DNA of 64,000 nucleotides, taken from positions 62,001 to 126,000 of the forward strand of contig DF236990.1 of assembly GCA_000708835.1 (NCBI GenBank). The letters are read 5' to 3'. The translations under genes were made by a program, and so were the position numbers. Every line of letters starts with the position of its first letter. The first letter of the stretch is position 1. This document shows positions 20,501 to 32,500 of this stretch, one piece after another. The stretch is from Klebsormidium nitens. Taxonomy: Eukaryota > Streptophyta > Klebsormidiophyceae > Klebsormidiales > Klebsormidiaceae. A model generated the notes under the pieces. It ran no database searches. It was not told the origin of the DNA and worked only from the letters and a program-made list of their open reading frames with translations.

Positions 20501-23500
20501 CGTGGCTCGTGAAGAAGAAGGCGTAGCAGTACGAGAGCGGGATGACCGCCGCGCCGAAGAGGACGAGGAGCAGCCACAGACCGAGAGCCTTAGGAATGCT
20601 GCCAACCATCGCAGTGTCTTGGTAGAGCGCGAAGACGAGCATGGTAATGGCGGCGATAACGGTGTATACGAGCAGGTCCCAGGTATAGGTGGACAGCCAG
20701 TATGCGTACACGCTGGCGCCGCTGACGAGCTGCGGGGGGCAAAGCGGAGGGAAATAACGTCAGGGAGTACGCAATACCAGCAGATTGCTGAAATATCCGC
20801 AATCAAAACAAAACTTACCCCGGGTATCTGGTGGCACATCTGGTAGCACATCTTCAACTTCGAACTTGCACACACGAGAAAGGAAAATCACGATGCAAGA
20901 CCCCTAGCGGGATCGAACCCTCAACCTCAACGTTACAGCATTACAAACTCAACGGGATTTTCCTCAACCAGGACCCTTAACCTTGACCGTGAAGAAGGAA
21001 AACGGCAGACTAAAAGTGATGCCCCCGGCAATTTACCTGGAGGTGTTTGGCCTTAACCCGGTCTCCCTATCCACAAATACTTGAAAGGTGGCAGCCCGAT
21101 ACCTAAAAACCCTGCAGGTCCTTCGCTTTACCTTGAATTCAAGCTGGACCCAAACCGGCAGCTTACTTGCAGATGTTTGGCCTTGACCGCGGTCTCCCTA
21201 ACCACGAAAACGGCAAACGTAGCGGCCAGGTAGCAGAAGGGAATGAGCACGAAGAGCGCCGAGAGAACCGTGAGGAACGTCTGGATCGTCTCCGCTTCGT
21301 TCTTGGTCAGCGGCAACGGGTGACTGCTGACGCTGAGGGTGGCGTCAGCACGATCTAAGCGCGCTGCAAGAGAGGGAAGGATGTGTTAAGGCAACATCTT
21401 GGAATACGCAGAACATGTTTAGAAGTTGTGATTAATGGAGAGTAGGTTGTCGATTTTTGGTGGAACCTGTGGAACATGGTTGAGGAAGTGATCAGCTGCT
21501 GGACTGAGAAACGCGACCGAGGCCTTCAGGCGCGCTGCAAGTAAACGGAGGCGTTTAAGAGGGAACCAAGGGACCGTCAACTCAAAGATGGTCGAAAGAT
21601 GGCTCAAAGATTCGACAGAAACGCGGCACATCATGTGTCGCCAATCACCGAACCAAATCTCGACCGTCCTCAAGGAAGCCTTAGGAAGAAAGCAAACCAG
21701 CTGCTGATCGACAAAACATGAAAGAGGAGAGAGTGTACTGACAAAAGCAAAGGAAAAGCTCCCCATTGACTTCCTTACCCCTTAGCCTCGCTTGGGCGAG
21801 CTCCGCAATGAGCGCCGGAAGTGCATGGTCGCTCGAGGTGTTGTGCATTATCGTGAGCGGGACCCGGAAACCCATTCCGCGGCTCTCGCTAGCCCTCAGC
21901 CGTTCGATTGCTTCGACGACTGCGGCCTTATCCACACTCTGGGGGTTGTTCGCGCTGGTTTTCGTTCCGTTGAGGTACTGAACGACTTCCGGCGGAATGG
22001 GCGTTCCGTTGATGCTAAAGTTGGCCGGAATGGAGGTTCCGTTCAGCAGCTGGGCTAAATCCGCCAGCGAGATGGAGGTTCCGTTCAGGAGTTGGGCTAG
22101 ATCCGGAGGGAGAGAGGTCGGAACCGGAATGGCCTCCGGAAGAACGGACTCTAGCTCGACACCATATGCGTCCGCAATCGCCGAAAAGTTGTAGGCTTGG
22201 AGAACGGTGTCGTTGAATACGAGTGCCCCTGCAAATGACCAGTAGAGGATGTTCACAAAAACGCGATTCCGACACCTCGAGTAGCATATTCGAGATCAGC
22301 AATGACCTATTGAACCTACAGCGGGGATTGGTGTAGAAAACGAAGAGCATCTGAAGTCTTTACCGTGCAACTGCGACGGTCTGCACTTCAAACTAGTTAC
22401 TCGATGAGTGTTCAGCGTTTAGCGTGCTTCAACATGAGCCTACAAAAACTCTTTACAACCGGACAAGATGCGGATAGTTCCAACAATCTACCACGAGACA
22501 ACACGCATATTGGCGCACACAACGGAAGCAAGTCATCATAGGCCGACGCAGAATTGGCCGTAAGCGATCCCTATTTTCTCACCGTATCGTGGTTCTGGAT
22601 AACTGTCCATCGTCTGCAGCAATTCCCTGCTCAACTGTATGCTGTCTCGTATTCCCCGGTCATCCTGTAGCTCCAGGTATGGCCCCCCGACGTCGATCAA
22701 AGTCGCGGGATCGGCGCCCGTGACCGGAATGGACGTCTGCTTTTCGCCGTGCTTGATCAGAGTGGAGTACATGTTGAAGTCCAGCTTCATGGAAGGGCCC
22801 TGGAAAGACAAAGCAGCGTAAGTTGCCTTACACGTCTGATCAACGAGAAATGGGCTGTCATTGCGAAGAAGGGCTTGCCGAAGAACGAGACTTCAAGAGA
22901 CGCATGTTACAAACAAAAGTTCCGTCACTTCAACACCTAAGACGCGCAGTAATATAATGAATAAAAAGCAAGACTGCAAAGTGTGGGATTTACAATCACC
23001 CATGACATTGACCTCTAAACAGCACTTCCCAGAGCTCCAGCCACTAGCAGACCTGCAATCAGGACCAAAGTTTGCTCCCCGAAGCGTTCCTCATGAATTC
23101 CGACCTTACCCATTCTCACTGATAAATCTCGTCAAACCAGTCCTCAACGATAATGCGCATTTTCTTCAATGAGGGTCTTTGGAAAGCACCCACGAATAAA
23201 AGAGTTTTGAATGTCTAACAAACTTACGGCGGGGTCGATGTTGAGCTTGAGAATGAGCAGCACGAAAGCAATCACCACCACGGGCAGCAGGATCGAGTTC
23301 GCCATCCCCTTCAGATCCCGCCGTGCAATGATCGCCCGCTTCCGAAACAGCTCCTTGAACGCACGCCCGAAGCTGCGCTCCTCGGACCGTCCGGAACCGC
23401 TCTCATCTAACGGTCCAGACGCGCTCTCCTTCTCGCCGTGCTCCAGGTCACCAGCCGCATCCCGACCGTTCGCATCTCGGCCTTTCGTCACCCGACCGCT

Positions 23501-26500
23501 TTTCTGGGCGACCGGTGCTGCGGGCTCCCCTGCTGCGTGGTCGCCGTTTTGTGCCGGGTGGCCGTTCACCGCGAGCTCCGACTGGGAGCGGCTGATCGAC
23601 CGCGCGAGGTGCTTTTTGAGCAGAGACGATCGACGGTCGAGACCGTTTCCGGACGGCTCTCCGCTGGACCTCGGGTCCGCATCCCCTTCGGACGACCCCC
23701 CCAGACCGTTTACAGTCTGTCCATTCGCTCTTTGCTCTTCATCGCTGGAGGCTACGGAGTTGGAGGGGGCTTCGGAAGTGACCGGTTCGACCGCCGGAAG
23801 TGACGGGGCGTGCGGGGCGTCCCCCTCTTGCGCCAGGCGCAGAAACACCTCTGCAAGAAAAGTAGCCAGCTTAAGATCAAATTAGAGGAAAGATGATTCC
23901 CAGACGCTAGCAGATTTAGTTGCTTCTAGGTGCTACCCTTCACTAGCGAAGAAAGAGTGGGATGAGCTGGCATCATCACCGATGACAACATGAGAGGACG
24001 CAGCTCTCATCTGTAAGGGAGCATCATAGCCAGCGGAGCCTAGACTTAAAAAGCCTTTAGCCAGAACCAAGATCAATGCGCCATGACGACATTCAAATCA
24101 GCCCAAAACCCTTGCATCCAGCAAAGGCTCTTGAAGCGACGCTCTTATTAAACATTTTGCTGCAAAACTTCGCAGAGCATATCCATTCATATGAATGTCA
24201 CCGATCAAAAAGGGCTCCATCGAGAATGTACATCAAGTACTGCGTCATTTGTGACAGTCAATGGGTGTCTCAAACAAAGCAATGCGGAGACTAAACAGTG
24301 TAGTCAAGCAAGGACTTTGAACACCCGCACACTGAAGCTGGATGCAAGTTAAGCTTCAAGTACTCAAAGAAGCACACATACTACATACGAAAGAGTCGAC
24401 AACAAAGCGGTTCTAGTAACAAGAATGGCAACGTAGCACCATAAAAAGAAGGTCGAACGCATCGCCATCAGCGCTTGCGTCGTCGCATCATTGTATCTTG
24501 GGGTAATAGACGCCGACTACACGATGTGAAGGGAAAAAGCAGCGGGAGAGTACTCGGCACGTATTCACCTACGTCCCTACAATGACAGAAGCACTGCCGT
24601 CGTTTGCGACTCATCCTTGCCAAACAATCGAGAAATGAGTCACTCCTAACGAAAGGCGTACCAGCAGTGGGTCCAAACGTTCGTCCTAAGTCGTTTGCAC
24701 AAGCAAGGGATGCTTGGGCGGGTTCTGACAATTTTTCACGACTTTAAATACAACGTGAGACGCTCTCATAATCTTTGGCGACGATTCCAGATGTATCGCT
24801 CTGTCTCCACACTTTCTATAGCTGCGCAGTTCCACATTTCATATTTGAGAATGGCATAGCAATTGAAGATCGTCCCGAGAAGACCCATCCTAGCAGAAGG
24901 CTTACAGCGAATAGGAGAAGCAAGGACAGAGGAGGACCAGACTGTAGCTTCCTTGATTTCAAGTGTGTATCACAAGACAGAAGACCGCACATGGCGACCG
25001 GGCGGTCATATAGCGCTCGATTGACCCAACAGACAGTTTCAGGCATGCAGAAAACCCAAGTTAGGCAATTGAATGCCACGACGACTGGTTCAAAAGAAGT
25101 TCGGGGTTGCGTAGCAGCCTTGTAAACGTCAACCCGGTTCATTCGACTTTCTTACACCTTAGCATGCCAGCTTCTGCGCTCGGCCTGTCTTGGAGCCGTT
25201 GGCCGTTGTTGCAACTCAATTTTCCTGTACTCACGGATGTGCTCCAAAGAATACGAGGCAGTCAAAATTACAAACTCAGCAGAGAAGCATTGCAGAAAGG
25301 TGCACAAGGATCTGGCGTCAGCTGATAGGCACGGTTGTCGGTTGAGGTTGTTTTGCAGATCTCAATCGTCCGTCGCATCATTGCCAGATAGGCGTTCAAT
25401 CATGGATAGTATACCAACAAGTCAACGACACGACTAGTTTACCGACAAGTCAACGCCCGTCAAATCGGGCATTCATCCTTTCATCCAGCTTGTGGGTCTT
25501 CGGACACAATTCAGGCGCGTTAGAAGGAAGAGTCGAGTGAGCGACTAACAAACTTGGCGCTGTGGGTTGAGACAAGAGAAAGACAACGTTAGGCAGTGGC
25601 ATGCAGATCGATGAGGTTCTACCAATTCATGAGAGTGTTTTGCAACCCTCAGGCAGCAGTTGCGTCATGGCCACGCAGGTATGCCAATGGAAGCAAGTCA
25701 AGCACAACCACATTGCCTGCTCGTCTTGGATTGAAGATCGCCAAGGAAAGCGCCAGGGCGAAGGTAGGTTACGAGATAAATAATCAGCAGAAGATGAGCG
25801 ACAAAATATTGTGCGCGTGTGTTACCCAACCAGCGAAACGAGGTTGGACAGAAACATGTCCGGATTGGGGCAATGGAAGCACAAATGGGCGGAGGGCAAC
25901 AACAGGAATAAGGGTGTATGAATCTCGGTGTATCGGATGCAGACAGGACCAAAGTACGGAAGAATCCGCTTGAGGCTCAACTCCTCGTCTGCATCGCCCC
26001 TCGCATCTGGGGCTAATGCAATGTCTTCTTCTTACACAACACTACGGTCAACCAAGTAATCCTTTTCCTTCTTGGAAGCAGATACGAAATGAGATTTTTG
26101 ATACTGGTGGTATGAGGAGAAGGAAGAATCAGCTAAAGAATATGTGGCCTCGACATACGCGAAGAGCTCCTGGCAGGAGAACTGCCGTTTTTGACGTTTC
26201 CTCACCGCCAACAAGCTGGCAGCGTCCAACATAAGCGCGAAAAAGATCCACGTTGCACAGTCGACGGCGAGAATGATGTCGTCATCGTCCTCATCGGCTT
26301 TGCCAAACATCAGCGGAGGCGCAACGAATGGGCGCAGAAGTGATAGTGTAAACCGAAGCTTCCGAAAAGGCTTCATCACGGAGCCCACTGACAGGATTCT
26401 TAAGGCGTTCGTGTAAGTTTCTTCATAAACAAACTGGAAACAAGGAACTTCAAAGCAACGGATTCATCGACCAATCTCATTAAAAGTGTCCTCCAGCAAA

Positions 26501-29500
26501 ACTGAAGGTCAAGGAGCCCTTACATTCACACTGAGCTCGCCAAACACGGCTCGAAGGGAAATCAGCAAGCAATTATCTGGGCACAATCCAGAGCATTACA
26601 TGGAATGCCACGATTGTGCTTCACAACCAAAACGGCAAGTAGACGCTTACCCTCGAGTGTCGTCATCGATACGCCATACCCACCCACGTGCAGCCCCTCC
26701 CTCTTTTCCTCCAACTCCTTGAACAGCGCCGCAAACCCACTCTTGTACGCAAGCGGCAATTGGAACGCCATTTCGCCTCCGGCTGAGCTCAGCGGAACCG
26801 CCTGGGGCACGTGCCGGGTGACGAGGCGGGTTACCGCTAACTCGTCGCAGTCGGGCCCGGCTTTTGTCATGGTTAGGTTGTAACCCACCCCGTAACGCGC
26901 CTTGAGGAAAAGCGAACTGCCGCAGCAACGGAGGCGGCCGTCCGACAAAATTGCGATGCGGTCGCACAGGACGTCCGCTTCGTCCATGTAGTGCTGGAGA
27001 GAACGAATTAGCACTGGGGTCAGATTCGAGCTTCCAAATACTGTGTGAACTGGGGGTAAGATTTGAGATTCCAGATATTGTGTTATCTGCTTTTGACATA
27101 TGCAAGTATTATGTCGCTTTTAGGCCGTTGACAATCCAAGAGGATCGCGATGCGGTCGCAGAACTCGCCCGCTTCGTCCATGTAGTGCTGGAGAGAACGG
27201 GTTTGAAGTGGGTTCAGGATCTCAGATTTCCAGATACTGTGTGTCTGCTTTTGACTTGCGCAAGTTATATAACGTGGTCAAGCGGTCCGAGAGGATTCAC
27301 AAAGCCGAAGTCCTAACGCAACTGCTTGCCCATTCTCGTGCGGGTCTAGGTCCACGTGGTCTCTGCCTCCAAAACAAAAGCGTCTTCGTCGCAAGTGAAC
27401 ACCGAGGTGACCCTTACCGTGGTCAGTACGATGGCCCGGTCATCTTTGAACTTCCGCAACAGCTCCCACATGGCCCGCCGACTGTGAGGGTCCATACCTG
27501 CAGTTAAAAGCGGGTCGTTGAGTCTTAGAGACACACTTCTGTTCAGTGTGCAAGCTTTTCCAAAACATCAATTATGCGGCTCGAAAGCGGGTCAGTGGCT
27601 CTCAAGCAAAGCTTTCTGTGTGTCGAGTTTCCGCAGCCGGACCAAAGAACTTCACGATGGTCGAAATCGCAGCGCTACTGTTCGAAGTCAACATGAGGAC
27701 TCTAGTCTGCAAGGTTCAGCCAGGGGGTCTCACAACTTTGGCAGGTAACGGTTCCGATATACTGGGGTACAGACATACAGTGCCTAACCAAATGCAAACA
27801 CAAAATCTGGAGCATTCATCTTCCGGAGTCAAAATCTCAACGGCAGGGCTGCGATGCTTGGTTGTCTGCAGCTAGTTCGTGATTCTGAAGTCCGCCTGTC
27901 CGAGCCTTTTCCAAGAGAATGCTGCTTCTGCGGCCTCCACCCGATCCGCGTACCTGACGTCGGCTCGTCCAAAAAGACAACTTTGGACCCCCCAATCAGC
28001 GCAATGGCCACTTGTAGCTTGCGCTTCATTCCCCCGGAGAGGGACCCCGCCGGCGCGTCAATCTTGTCCGCCAGCTCTAGTTGCTCGACCACGGAAGAGA
28101 CGCCTTCCGAAATATCCGGCGGGGGAACGCCCTTGAGAGCCGAGAAAAGCTCTAAATGTTCACGCACCTGCAGGTAGAGGGTAGAGGTCTAAGAGCTTCT
28201 TCTTGTTCCTACAATCACGCCCCTGACGTCGTCTCCACCAGCTAATTTGACTTCGCTAGTCTCTTCCGACGGCTACAAATTTGCGTTTTGAACCGGCCGA
28301 TACATTTGAGACTGAAACAGGGCCTCCCAGATGGACCCAAGCTCAAAATCCACGGCATATAATCAAGTTCTTTGTCAGCCATTTTCAAGGTCCCTCAGCA
28401 AAATCAACACATGGCAGACCAGGTCCAAATCTGCGACTTCCTTTGCCCCGACATAAGCAAGAATCTCCTCCCTATCTGCAATCTTTCGGGTAATCCAGAG
28501 AAAAACCCCTACGCGTAACCCGGTGTGCCAACCGCTTATGATCGCGACCCGTATAGATTTATACTTCACTAAGACTATGTTCGCATCAGTGCACAATTCT
28601 CACCTTCAGACGGAAAGCAACCCTGAACATTCCCCGAACACAGACAGCCATACGCATTCCAAAGCGAGAACCGCAGACCAGAGCAGCCGAGTTCCGAACA
28701 CACAATCCAGATCAGCAGATCACAGAAACCGCAAAATCCAGATATCCAAAGTCTGAAATCGCGCCCCTCACCGTGAGCTTGTTAAACAGCACGTTGTGCT
28801 GCGGACACACGCCGATCACCCGTCTTACGGCGTCCATACGCGTCCGAATGCTGCGGCCCCAGATGTGCGCATCGCCACCGGTCGGCCGAATAAGCCCCGT
28901 CAGCATAGAGATGGTCGTCGACTTCCCCGCGCCGTTGTGACCCAGCAGTGCAGTAATCTGCAAAAACGGGTGGAAGTGTGCAAGATTCACCAATCTATGC
29001 ATACCAAAATAAAAGTTAAGTGTCGGCGCGGTTGTGGTCCGGCAAAGCGGATCTGGAAAACGGTGGAAGTGTGCAGGATTGGATGATCTATGTCCGTAGA
29101 CCGGTCCGAGATAAAGATAGGTGCTGTTATGGTCCGGCAAACCTGTGATAAGGCTTCATGCTTTACTGAACCGCCGTCGCTAAGACCGAACCCGAGAGCA
29201 AATTTACGCGGCGCGGCGCTGTACCACAAAGTTGCTTTCACCTGTTCGGATTAACGGCCCTAGGAACTAACGGCCCTAGCAGGACCGTGACAGAAGCAGG
29301 ATTATTATGCTGAATTCAACTTCATATTTCGGGAAAACCAAAAAACGGAACTGTTTGGTGGGTCAATGCGAAACCTGTCTCGCTACTTCATTCACAACGA
29401 AACTCTGGGTCCAAACGGCCGCCCCAACAGAAACAGTGTTGTTTCAGACCAGGAGGAACCACAAGCTCACCTGCCCATCGTAGACCGTCAGATCCAGCCC

Positions 29501-32500
29501 ATCGACGGCCGTCCTTCCTCCCGGGTAAACCTTTCTTAACCCCTTGGTCTGCACCGCCACCTTGCGCGTGCCCTTCTCGACGCGTTCGATCGAGGGCGCC
29601 CCTTCTTCTTCCTCCATTTCAGGGGGTATGTGCGAGTCGTAGAATGACTCCCCCAGCCAAAAGCGTTTCGTGAACGGGAACCAGAACGGAAGGCGGGTGC
29701 CGTATTCAGACGGTAAGACTTGCTCCAGGTACCTGGAAGAAGACGGATAACAACTCAAACTAGCATAATATATTCATTACCACCTTGAGATAGCTCAACC
29801 AAGCTTCGCAGCCAAGCCCCAAGTCGTGGTCGTGCAATGCTTCCTACTCGCAACCCTGAGCCTTGCAGACTTCGCACTCTTATGACCGCGATGAAAAATC
29901 TTAGACCTGTTTGACCGCAATTTGACGGAGGCGAAGTGGCGGGAAACGTTGCTACAAACCTGTCAGAGTCAAGTGTGAGGTACGATGAAATCGGGAAGAA
30001 TTCCCGTCTCGAAACTGACGAGGATCAAACACAGTGCTTGCAAGCCAGGCTAGTACTTAGTTTCACGTCCAGCGCTCAGGCGTGCCTCCAAAAGTAATAC
30101 AGCCCGCTCTTACCATGCCAGGAAAGAGTAAAAGAAGAAGTCGCCGAGAAGCAGCAAAAGGATGGTCGACATCGCGAAGTCGTCGTCGGCGACCTCGTCC
30201 CACCGCAAGCCCATGAAAGCGCCCTCGTAGGTCGCCAGCAAATCAATACCTGCACCAGAAGTGAACTGGAATAAGTTCTTAAATACAGATTCTCTAATCC
30301 CTTTAATGCCAAACTCTACTTTTGTTAGATTCTCCCGCAAGCCCATGAAAGCGCCCTCGTATGTCGCCAAAAAGTCGATACCTGCGGCAAGCACAGGCGA
30401 ATGTGGAATAGAATCTTATGTACAGAATTAGCCAAGACACTTTTCGGTAAAGTCCCCCGCAAGCCCATGAAGGCGCCTGCGTACTTCGCCAGCAAATCGA
30501 AACTTTGAGAGGAGCACGATACATCGTGCATTCACAATCAGAACTGGTACCATCCCAGCCAATTGCGAATCATGGAACCCGGAAAGGGCAACGCTAAAGT
30601 TCAGTTCCTCAAGAAATCTGATCGAACCGACCGTAGCTTTAAGATTCGGAGCGTCGAGCAATCAGCAGAAAGCTCGCTACAAAGCGGGAGACACTTCGAC
30701 AACAGCCCTGTACTTCTCAAAACGGCAGACGAAGTACAACCCTGCTCTGACTGCCAATCTTGCTCCGTTTGGGAGAACATTCAGACTGCGCTGCTTAATT
30801 TCTTCAATACCAACTTCTTCGACTTCGAAAGCTTACTTTGCTTAGTGGGAGCGCAGCTTACCAAACGTGAAAGCGGTGGAAGGTAGAAAACCAGCCAGAC
30901 ACTTGGCGTAGATCGCCTGGTCTTCGTTAGTCCGGAAGAAGATGTAACGAGGCATGATGGCCGCGAAGTGGGCGAAAGGGGCCACGATGGCGGCGAGCTT
31001 GGACTTGGAGAAGAAGACGGCGATGAAGAAACCTGCGGAAACGAGCAAAAAGTTGTTGAGTGTCCGTAAGATGCTTGATTGACAACCCCGTACCCAGCTT
31101 CCTCTTGACCTTCACTTATGGAAGGACGTCTTAGGGACTCAGAAAGCTTTTGGTTTCAATGCATGACAAGTCCCTCGATGTTGGAAGTGAACGTTGCTGG
31201 TAGTAGCAGAGTAGGATGGTCGTGCACAAGGGGAAAACAGTGAAGTCAGAAATATTCAAGGGCAATTAGATACGAAGAGCAAGACCAAAAAACATGGCGA
31301 GGAAGCGCAAAGCGCTCAATGCACCAAGAGAAACTAGACAGACAAAAACGGATCACCTGATGCTTCAGCACGTTATAAAAGTGGACAAACGTATGTGATG
31401 GAAAGACACGTTTTGAAATCGAGAACACTTGCAGGTTCAACGACGTTCTGCAATATCACACGCTTTGACCAGATTGTGGTTGAATCAAACAGAATCCCTT
31501 ACCGAGCAAGAGCAGAGCGTGAAGAGGAAGAGCGAGGACAATCGAAGGGCGAGGCAACCAGACTTTGTATAAAGAGAAACAATCAAGAGAAAAATGAGGC
31601 GACTCGGCAGGAATCTCACGGAAGGGGATGAGCGAGAGCGTGAAGAGGAAGGGCAGCGCGCAGATGAAAGAGCCAAGAGCGAAGATGGAAAGAGAGATAG
31701 GAAAAAGGCAGCAGACTCGTTTTCATACAGAGTAGCACGAACAGGGGTAGGTGACTCAGCAAAATACTCACCAAACGGGATGAGCGAGAGCGTGAAGAGG
31801 AAGAGCAGCGCGAAGATTAGCAGCGGGTCCGATCGGCTGAGGAACGTGGACGAGATGATGGCGGTAACTAGAACGGAGACGGCGAAGAAGACGGCGAGGT
31901 ACGTCAGGAACCAGGACGCGTGGAACACCCACAGGCGCAGGCCCATGATACGCATCGTCTCCTTAGCGCGGCTCTCCTTCTCCTCCACGATGCCCTGCGC
32001 AGATCCACAAAGTCTTAGGTTTTCGTTTTCATAATCTTCAGACTTGAGGGTTGGCGGATTCTTACGTTTCAGGGTTTCCAATTGCAGCGACTGAATATTT
32101 TCAGGTTCCAACCTTTCAGGCCGTTGACTTTCATTCGCTAGACGAGATTTGGCAACCGTGCGACCTCGTGTTATTGCGGCTCTCCTTTTGGTCCAAAAAG
32201 ACCTTCTACTGCTTCCCCACTTTGGATTTTCTAGGCTGAACCTGTCTAGACTGGATCCGTTAGCTTCTTAAGAATGAGGAGAACACGGTGGCTTCAAACC
32301 AAAGCAAACCTCGTTTGAATTTTTTTTTTGAATCCGCAAGCACGACGTATCTAGCCTGAGCGGATGTCACAACTGTCATCTGGCACACCCGCTTTACTCA
32401 TCATGCAAACTTGCACTGAGCGGTTCTCCCGCCTCTTGAACTTATCCAAGCACTTGGGAAAGGGTTCGCAAGGAGACCTCACCTTGACCATCATACCCAA

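Noticed and set aside
22280-25600. Search for terminal repeats or a full transposon in ABCA introns
   Set aside because: No paired terminal inverted repeats, target duplications, transposase or reverse transcriptase motifs could be seen by eye.
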